From an uncultured Oscillospiraceae bacterium (lineage in GTDB: Bacteria; Bacillota; Clostridia; Oscillospirales; Oscillospiraceae): 64,000 bases of DNA. Made by a program: the position numbers and the translations under genes. This document shows positions 57,479 to 64,000 of this stretch, one piece after another. Where the stretch lies: the NCBI GenBank assembly GCA_910587255.1, contig CAJUKT010000107.1:29586-93585 (forward strand). The letters run 5' to 3'. The first letter of the stretch is position 1; each line of letters begins with the position of its first letter. The notes beneath the pieces are model-generated. The model saw nothing but the letters and a program-made list of their open reading frames with translations, searched no databases and was not told the DNA's origin.

Positions 57479-58339
57479 ATGTATCCATCCCAGTCCCCCA
57501 AAACCGGGCTTATCGTATCCGGCCAATTTGCCGACATCTGCGGCGTCAACAAGCAGACGCTGCTCTATTATGATAAGATCGGCCTGTTTTCCCCCTGCCT
57601 TAAGGATAAAAACGGTTTTCGCTACTATGCGCCCGAGCAGGTGGATACCTTTCACACCATCCTTGCACTGCGGGAGATCATGCCGCTGTCCGAGCTCAAG
57701 CAGTATATCCAGATTCGGGACAAGGCCCATTTTCAAGCGGTATTCGAGCGGGGTGTGGAAAAGCTGACGCAGCAGATCTCCCGGCTGGAGTATGAGCGGG
57801 CGATGATGCTTCGGAAGCTGGATCTGGTACAGGAGGCGGTCAACGCTGAGGAATCCATCATATACACCCGCTACTGTCCCAAGGAGTACCTGAAGCTCAG
57901 CCCCGACGTGTGCGCCCTCCAACCGGGCAGGGGGGAGCCCTCCGCCATGGGCAGCATCGTTCAATACCGGGTGGAGCACAACCTTTCCTTGGGCCGCGGG
58001 ATCGGCGGGATACTCCCATCCTCCTGGCTGGAGTCAGGAAAGCCCAACGGGACCCACTGCCGCTGGTACTATTCCGAGCTGGCCCCGGAATCCCCAAGGG
58101 AGGAGGGCTTTATCAAAGCGGCCGGAAACTATATGGTTTATTACCACGTGGGCGATTACCACACCACCTATCAGGTCTTTCCCAAGCTGCTTGACTACGC
58201 CCGGCAAAACGGCTTTGACATAGGGGAGTATATATATGAAGAGCCCTTAGCCGATGAAATTGTAGAGGTAGACCCCAGCCGCTACGTCACAAGGATTTCT
58301 GTGCCCTTCACCGTAACCCGGGGCAGTCCGCCGGGATGA
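57479..58339 (+). CDS. MerR-family transcriptional activator with GyrI-like effector domain
   Basis: 286 residues. Helix-turn-helix FADICGVNKQTLLYYDKIGLFSP (about 17-40) and the wing DKNGFRYYAPEQVDTF are MerR-typical. The dimerisation coiled coil is about 85-125. The C-terminal domain (about 130-280, YYHVGDYHTTYQVFPKLLDYARQNGF) resembles the BmrR/GyrI small-molecule-binding fold. It probably binds the inducer of the divergent operon and realigns its 19-base-spacer promoter. A TATAAT at 57439-57444 gives its own start, overlapping a perfect dyad, so autoregulation is likely. Confidence 0.9.
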   Translation: MYPSQSPKTGLIVSGQFADICGVNKQTLLYYDKIGLFSPCLKDKNGFRYYAPEQVDTFHTILALREIMPLSELKQYIQIRDKAHFQAVFERGVEKLTQQISRLEYERAMMLRKLDLVQEAVNAEESIIYTRYCPKEYLKLSPDVCALQPGRGEPSAMGSIVQYRVEHNLSLGRGIGGILPSSWLESGKPNGTHCRWYYSELAPESPREEGFIKAAGNYMVYYHVGDYHTTYQVFPKLLDYARQNGFDIGEYIYEEPLADEIVEVDPSRYVTRISVPFTVTRGSPPG

Positions 58340-58388
58340 GGCCCCGGCCGCACGGGGGGCATGTGCGGGAACACAATGGCAGAAAGGA

Positions 58389-58420
58389 AGCCCGGAGGCC
58401 CCCATACAGGCCCCCGGGCT
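58389..58420 (-). terminator. Terminator of the UgpC-like gene
   Basis: AGCCCGG-GGCC and GGCC-CCGGGCT pair around a 9-base loop; minus continuation TTTCCTTTCTG. It lies 20 bases beyond the UgpC-like stop and also faces the MerR gene end. Confidence 0.65.
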
Positions 58421-58440
58421 GTGTTTGTGCTTGGCTGAGA

Positions 58441-59664
<1,224 letters not shown>

Positions 59665-59776
59665 CTCCACCTCACCTCCGGGCGCACAGGTCCCAGAGGT
59701 CTTGCGACAGGTCTCCACACTGCCGCACCGCAAGCCGAAGCGGTGTTTTTTCCTCCTTTTTTCAGTACCGCGTACT

Positions 59777-59806
59777 ATTGTAATGGAGTAGTCCGCGGCC
59801 CGTCAA
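59777..59806 (-). promoter_or_regulatory. Promoter of the UgpC-like ATPase
   Basis: Minus strand TTGACG (59801-59806), 18 bases, TACAAT (59777-59782). A small dyad AGTAC-CGC-GTACT (59764-59776 region) lies at the start site. Confidence 0.6.
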
Positions 59807-59889
59807 ATTGTGCGCCTTTTCAAAGCGCTGGTATGGACAGGCGGACATGCCGCCAATGCCATCATAAATGGTATGCCCCGGGGCGCGGG

Positions 59890-60672
59890 TCATCCCCCGC
59901 CTTGGGGCGGCTCCTGCCCCTCCCGGAACTTTTCCTCGATGCCGAAGGCCTGGTCCAGGCCGGGATAGATCAGCATCAGCGCGGGCAGGGTGGGCAGCCA
60001 GAAATTGGTCAGCGGCAACAGGCTGACCGCAAAGGAGAAAAACCGAAGGGACACCAGGATATACGCCAGGAAAACGGCCACCGCCCCCGCCGTCCTGGGC
60101 AGCTGGGCAATGAACAGCAGGGCGGAGTTTTTGATGAGCCGGCCCAGGGACAGCTCCATCAGCGCCAGCTGGGGCCACAGGTACAGCGACATGCCCAGCA
60201 GGAGCAGCACCCCCAGCACCAGCGCCAGGCTGGTGGCCAGATCCACCTGGAGCGCCCCGGCGTGGAGCAGCAAAAAAATCTGGGTACCCAGCAGCGCCCC
60301 GCCCAGCGCCCCAGGCAGCAGCGCCGCCCTGGCGCTGCGCCGCCAGGCCGTGCGGTAGGTGCGCCACCAGACCCGGCCCGTGTCGTCCCGCAGCCCCCGC
60401 AGCAGGGTGTCCGCCAGGGCGCACAGCTCCGGCCCGGCAATGGCGCCCCCCATCAGGCCCGCCAGGGGGGCAAGCAGCACCGCATGGGTGGACACGGCAA
60501 AAAACATGCCCGCGATGAAAGGCAGGCAGCCAACCAGCGCCAGAAAGCCCGCCCGGAAATTATCCCAGAAGTCCCGGGACGCCAGCTCCCACAGGCGGGG
60601 AAAGCCGGTCTTGCGGGGGATGTCCTCCCCGCGCCCGGACTCCTCCTCGTCAAACCTTGGGAACAGACCCAC
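59890..60672 (-). CDS. Six-helix membrane protein, YesL/DUF624-like
   Basis: About 260 residues with six predicted membrane helices. The outline matches YesL (DUF624): RDFWDNFRAGFLALVGCLPFI, then VWWRTYRTAWRRSARAALLPGALGG, and FWLPTLPALMLIYPGL (quoted as separate short motifs). YesL-type genes usually accompany sugar ABC transporters in Firmicutes, and this gene is next to the UgpC-like ATPase. The function is unknown. The start is uncertain: GTG at 60672 has AGGAAGG about 10 bases upstream; TTG at 60696 is the longer option. Confidence 0.6.
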   Translation of the reverse strand: MGLFPRFDEEESGRGEDIPRKTGFPRLWELASRDFWDNFRAGFLALVGCLPFIAGMFFAVSTHAVLLAPLAGLMGGAIAGPELCALADTLLRGLRDDTGRVWWRTYRTAWRRSARAALLPGALGGALLGTQIFLLLHAGALQVDLATSLALVLGVLLLLGMSLYLWPQLALMELSLGRLIKNSALLFIAQLPRTAGAVAVFLAYILVSLRFFSFAVSLLPLTNFWLPTLPALMLIYPGLDQAFGIEEKFREGQEPPQGGG

Positions 60673-60761
60673 CGCCGCCGCGCCCCTTCCTGTCAACCGC
60701 CGAAATCATGTCCAAAGAGCCCGCCGGGACATGCGGCGCGCCCCTTTTCCATATTACTAAA

Positions 60762-60791
60762 AACATAGCACAAACAGCACGGGATTGTCAA
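60762..60791 (-). promoter_or_regulatory. Promoter of the YesL-like gene
   Basis: Minus strand TTGACA (60786-60791), 18 bases, TATGTT (60762-60767). Confidence 0.6.
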
Positions 60792-60914
60792 GGGAGTACA
60801 GGGGGAAATCCACAATTTTTCCCGGCGCTTCTCCGGGTTTTTCCAGTTAAAATGCCCATCCCGTCCCATGGCAGCGCAGCCAGGAATTTTCGCCGGAAAT
60901 CTGCCGCTTGCTTC

Positions 60915-60944
60915 TTGACGCGGGGGGTGGGGACGGGATATAAT
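60915..60944 (+). promoter_or_regulatory. Hydrogenase promoter
   Basis: TTGACG (60915-60920), 18 bases, TATAAT (60939-60944). The 312-base gap 60697-61008 holds this and the divergent YesL-like promoter and nothing else I recognise. Confidence 0.75.
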
Positions 60945-61008
60945 GCAGGTATCGTGATCGACATTTTTTTAACATAAATTTGTAACGCTGAGAAGGAGGA
61001 GCAAGCCT

Positions 61009-62502
61009 ATGCGCCATTACGAAACTTCCGTCCAGGAGCTGAAGGACAAGGTACTTACCGCCGTGGCCCGCCTTGCCTGGAACGACAAGCTCCAGACCAA
61101 CGAAATTTTGGATATCCCCGAGGAGATCGTCCCCGGCCCCGAGGCCCAGATGCGCTGCTGCATCTATAAGGAGCGGGCCGTGGTGGGCAGCCGGATCAAG
61201 ATGGCCATGGGCGGCGACCGTGCCAACCCCAATCTTGTGGAGGTGCTGCCCATCGCCTGCGACGAGTGCCCCGTCACCGAGATCAGCGTGGGCCCCTCCT
61301 GCCGGGGCTGTATCGCCCACCGCTGCATGGAGGCCTGCCCCAAGGGCGCCATCCGCATTGAGGACCACCACTCCGTCATCGACCATTCAAAGTGCGTGCT
61401 GTGCGGCAAGTGCGTGGCCGCCTGCCCCTACGGCGCCATCACCAAGAACATGCGCCCCTGTGAGCGCGGCTGCCCCGTCAAGGCCATCTCCATGGGCGAG
61501 GACCGCAAGGCCAGCATCGACGCCAGCAAGTGCATCTCCTGCGGCGAGTGCGTGGTCCAGTGCCCCTTCGGCGCCATCATGGACAAATCCTACATTGTGG
61601 ATGTGATCCAGATGCTCATGGGGGCGGACAAGTGGGGGCTGCACGTCTATGCCGTCCTGGCCCCCTCCTTCGTGGGGCAGTTCAGCTGCACCCCCGGCCA
61701 GATGGTATCCGCCCTGAAGGAAATGGGCTTCTACGACGTGGCCGAGGTGGCCCTGGGGGCCGACCTCACCGCCAAGGCGGAGGCCGCCGAGTTTGACGAG
61801 CGCGGCGGCGAGCCCATGACCTCCTCCTGCTGCCCGGCCTTCGTGGCCTATGTGGAGCGGCACATGCCCGACATGGTGCCCAAGGTCTCCACCACCCCCT
61901 CCCCCATGGTGATGCTGGGGCGGTACATCAAGGACCGCGACCCCCTGGCCCGGGTGGTGTTCATCGGTCCGTGCGTGGCCAAAAAGCGGGAGTTCCATCT
62001 GGGCCGCACCCGCTCCTCCGTGGATCTGGTCATCACCTTCGAGGAGCTCTATTCCATGCTGGCCGCCAAGGATATCGACGTATCCAAGATGCCCGAGGCC
62101 ACCCTGGACCACGCCAGCGGCTTTGGCCGCAGCTTTGCCGCCAGCGGCGGCGTGGCGGCGGCGGTGGGCCAGGCCCTCAAGGAGATGGGCAGCAAGGCAG
62201 AGGCCAGGACCCTGCCCTGCTCGGGCATTGAGGAGTGCAAGATCGCCCTGCTGAAAATGTCCAAGGGGATGCTGCCCGAGAACTTCATCGAGGGCATGGC
62301 CTGCCAGGGCGGCTGCGTCCAGGGCCCGGCGGTCATCATGCGCAGCCCCAAGAATAAGGCCGAGGTGGCCAAGCACGCCAAGCAGGCGGGCGAGCGCACC
62401 ATCAACGACGCAGTGAACCAGGCCGGCGGCACCGGCGAACCCGCCAGCAGCGAGAAAAAGCCCGGCGGCGCGGTGGAGAAAAACCGGGTGAGTGTGGAAT
62501 AA
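61009..62502 (+). CDS. Monomeric [FeFe] hydrogenase with [4Fe-4S] ferredoxin domain
   Basis: 497 residues. Residues 95-205 hold several Cys motifs of ferredoxin type (CRGCIAHRCMEACP, CVLCGKCVAACP, CISCGECVVQCP). The H-cluster domain (about 215-460) has the three signatures SSCCPAFVAYVE, IGPCVAKKREF and EGMACQGGCVQGP. The TSCCP and MACxGGC variants match the group B type of clostridial hydrogenases rather than the classic CpI enzyme. A Lys/Glu-rich tail follows. It would take electrons from ferredoxin reduced by PFOR and release H2, or act as a sensor if the activity is low. AAGGAGG precedes the ATG. Confidence 0.92.
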   Translation: MRHYETSVQELKDKVLTAVARLAWNDKLQTNEILDIPEEIVPGPEAQMRCCIYKERAVVGSRIKMAMGGDRANPNLVEVLPIACDECPVTEISVGPSCRGCIAHRCMEACPKGAIRIEDHHSVIDHSKCVLCGKCVAACPYGAITKNMRPCERGCPVKAISMGEDRKASIDASKCISCGECVVQCPFGAIMDKSYIVDVIQMLMGADKWGLHVYAVLAPSFVGQFSCTPGQMVSALKEMGFYDVAEVALGADLTAKAEAAEFDERGGEPMTSSCCPAFVAYVERHMPDMVPKVSTTPSPMVMLGRYIKDRDPLARVVFIGPCVAKKREFHLGRTRSSVDLVITFEELYSMLAAKDIDVSKMPEATLDHASGFGRSFAASGGVAAAVGQALKEMGSKAEARTLPCSGIEECKIALLKMSKGMLPENFIEGMACQGGCVQGPAVIMRSPKNKAEVAKHAKQAGERTINDAVNQAGGTGEPASSEKKPGGAVEKNRVSVE

Positions 62503-62530
62503 GGCGCCCGCGCACAGCGCAAGAGAATAG

Positions 62531-62566
62531 GGAGGGCCGCCCGGGATTCCCGGGCGGCCCTGTTTT
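62531..62566 (+). terminator. Hydrogenase terminator
   Basis: GGGCCGCCCGGG / CCCGGGCGGCCC with a 4-base loop, followed by TGTTTTT. Confidence 0.9.
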
Positions 62567-62579
62567 TCCCGGCAGGCCC

Positions 62580-62608
62580 TTGCAATCCCACAATTTTTCC
62601 TATATAAT
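62580..62608 (+). promoter_or_regulatory. leuS promoter
   Basis: TTGCAA (62580-62585), 17 bases, TATAAT (62603-62608). The leader is only about 35 bases, too short for a T-box. Confidence 0.8.
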
Positions 62609-62649
62609 GTTTTGACTTGAAAAAATCCTCACCCAAGGGAGTGTTCACA

Positions 62650-64000
62650 TTGAAATACGATTTCGCCGCCATCGAGCCCAAGTGGCACAAGCGCTGGGAG
62701 CAGGCCAAGGTTTACGCCGCCGGGGACCAGAGCGAAAAGCCCAAGTTCTACGGCCTCATCGAGTTCCCCTACCCCTCCGGCCAGGGGCTCCACGTGGGCC
62801 ATCCCCGCCCCTTCACCGCCATGGATATCGTCACCCGGAAAAAGCGGATGGATGGGTATAACGTGCTCTATCCCATCGGGTTCGACGCCTTCGGCCTGCC
62901 CACCGAGAACTACGCCATCAAAAACCACGTCCACCCCGCCGCCGTCACCAAGCAGAATATCGAGAACTTCACCCGGCAGCTGAAAATGCTGGGCTATGGC
63001 TTCGACTGGGACCGGGTGGTGGACACCACCGACCCCGCCTACTACAAGTGGACCCAGTGGATTTTCCTCCAGCTGTTTAAAAAGGGGCTGGCCTACAAGG
63101 CCACCATGCCGGTGAACTGGTGCACCTCCTGCAAGTGCGTGCTGGCCAACGAGGAAGTGGTGGAGGGGGTGTGCGAGCGGTGCGGCTCCGCCGTCATCCG
63201 CAAGGAAAAGTCCCAGTGGATGCTGAAAATCACCCAGTACGCCCAGCGGCTCATCGACGATCTGGACGACGTGGACTTCATCGAGCGGGTGAAGATCCAG
63301 CAGCGCAACTGGATCGGCCGCTCCACCGGCGCGGAGGTCACCTTCAAGTCCACATACGGGGACGACATCGTGGTGTTCACCACCCGGCCGGACACCCTGT
63401 TCGGCGCCACCTACATGGTGCTCTCCCCGGAGCATGAGCTGGTGCGGGCCTGGCTGGAGGCCGGGAGGCTGGGCAACGCGGACGAGGTGGCCGCCTACCA
63501 GAAGGCCGCCGCCTCCAAGTCCGATTTGGAGCGCACGGAGCTGAACAAGGAAAAGACCGGCGTGAAGCTGGACGGCGTGAAGGGCGTCAACCCCGTGAAC
63601 GGGAAGGAGATCCCCATCTTCATCTCCGACTACGTGCTGTCCACCTACGGCACCGGGGCCATCATGGCCGTCCCCGCCCACGACGACAGGGACTGGGAAT
63701 TCGCCAAAAAGTTCGGCTGTGAGATCATCGAGGTGGTGTCCGGCGGCGAGGACGTGCAGAAGGCCGCCTTCACCGCCAAGGACGAGACCGGTATCCTGGT
63801 CAACTCCGACTTTTTGAACGGCCTCACCGTCAAGGACGCCATCCCCGTCATCACCAAATGGCTGGAGGAGAAGGGCATCGGCACGGCCAAGGTCAACTAC
63901 AAGCTCCGGGACTGGGTGTTCTCCCGCCAGCGCTACTGGGGAGAACCCATCCCCATGGTCTGGTGCGACAAGTGCGGCTGGGTCCCCGTACCCGAGGACC
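62650..64000 (+). CDS. leuS: Leucyl-tRNA synthetase, N-terminal part (runs off the window)
   Basis: 450 residues are visible. A class I synthetase: the HIGH element appears as GLHVGHPRPFTAMD (about residues 48-61), followed by PIGFDAFGLPTENYA. A zinc-like CTSCKCVLANEEVV and CERCGS pair is at about 160-180. The editing CP1 domain begins near residue 225 with RSTGAEVTF, TTRPDTLFGATYMVL and the AVPAHDDRDWEFA motif. The KMSKS part is beyond the window. The start is TTG at 62650, with AAGGGAG 8 bases upstream; the in-frame GTG at 62641 is too close to that site. Confidence 0.97.
   Translation, partial: MKYDFAAIEPKWHKRWEQAKVYAAGDQSEKPKFYGLIEFPYPSGQGLHVGHPRPFTAMDIVTRKKRMDGYNVLYPIGFDAFGLPTENYAIKNHVHPAAVTKQNIENFTRQLKMLGYGFDWDRVVDTTDPAYYKWTQWIFLQLFKKGLAYKATMPVNWCTSCKCVLANEEVVEGVCERCGSAVIRKEKSQWMLKITQYAQRLIDDLDDVDFIERVKIQQRNWIGRSTGAEVTFKSTYGDDIVVFTTRPDTLFGATYMVLSPEHELVRAWLEAGRLGNADEVAAYQKAAASKSDLERTELNKEKTGVKLDGVKGVNPVNGKEIPIFISDYVLSTYGTGAIMAVPAHDDRDWEFAKKFGCEIIEVVSGGEDVQKAAFTAKDETGILVNSDFLNGLTVKDAIPVITKWLEEKGIGTAKVNYKLRDWVFSRQRYWGEPIPMVWCDKCGWVPVPED

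Noticed and set aside
59726..59751. Plus-strand terminator CACCGC / GCGGTG with T6
   Set aside because: No plus-strand gene ends nearby; on the minus strand it is leader sequence of the UgpC-like gene. Probably chance or a leader hairpin without support.
62609..62649. T-box leader for leuS
   Set aside because: The promoter at 62580-62608 leaves only about 35 bases before the start codon, too little for a T-box.

Overview
The window is about two-thirds G+C and reads as one chromosomal segment of an anaerobic, endospore-forming Bacillota, most like a high-GC Oscillospiraceae (Flavonifractor / Lawsonibacter / Oscillibacter-like). The grounds are spoIIE, spoIIR and a CotH-type spore coat kinase, pyruvate:ferredoxin oxidoreductase, a monomeric [FeFe] hydrogenase, a Gram-positive SOS box at lexA, a B. 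subtilis-type parS palindrome and sigma-A promoters that often use TTGCAA as the -35. The genus is an inference. No rRNA, tRNA, CRISPR array, phage or transposase gene was seen.

Layout. 1-3916 (minus): sugar ABC transporter (binding lipoprotein, two permeases) ending in a LacI regulator cut by the window edge; the promoter carries three abutting LacI-type operators. 4128-7207 (minus): lexA, then dusB with two membrane-protein genes. 7310-11378: spoIIE (plus), spoIIR and ispE (minus). 11549-21247 (minus): an almost uninterrupted aromatic operon aroF-aroB-aroA::GNAT-aroC-gammaCA-pheA-aroK-aroQ-aroE-hydrolase, giving every step from DAHP synthase to chorismate plus prephenate dehydratase, behind a structured leader. 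21298-29265: cinA, a secreted deacetylase-like protein, thiI, a DUF1846 protein, parS, secG and a ComM-like ATPase. 29409-33539: PFOR. 33596-43382 (minus): two MurE-type ligases, an aspartate-type racemase, a D-aspartate-ligase-like ATP-grasp enzyme, rel and recJ. 43419-46327 (plus): an orphan solute-binding lipoprotein with a chemotaxis-type receptor. 46518-47404 (minus): a B3/4-domain protein behind a terminator-bearing leader. 47562-51219 (plus): a Cys-rich micro-ORF, then VTC-DUF4956-CotH. 51360-57251 (minus): a probable cysteine or thiazoline breakdown operon, divergent from a MerR regulator (57479-58339). 58441-62502: a UgpC/MsmK ATPase, a YesL-like membrane protein and the hydrogenase. 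62650-64000: the start of leuS.

The least ordinary signals are small-scale. (i) Repeats of about 162 bp with palindromic ends sit exactly at gene ends or in leaders (9628-9789, 29480-29642, 11400-11560, plus two end fragments). (ii) Two genes, nifJ and aroC, have their 3' coding tail duplicated downstream of a hairpin-rich insert, as if a small element targets gene 3' ends and restores them. (iii) aroA is fused to a GNAT acetyltransferase. (iv) There are candidate regulatory RNAs ahead of aroF and of the B3/4 gene. (v) There is a peptidoglycan cluster with two different MurE paralogues. (vi) There is a parS site.

How the genes work together: PFOR and hydrogenase form a fermentative electron route (pyruvate to ferredoxin to H2). 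The sugar transporter has no ATPase of its own, and the distant UgpC/MsmK ATPase is the natural candidate to energise it. The cysteine operon would deliver pyruvate, ammonia and sulfide.
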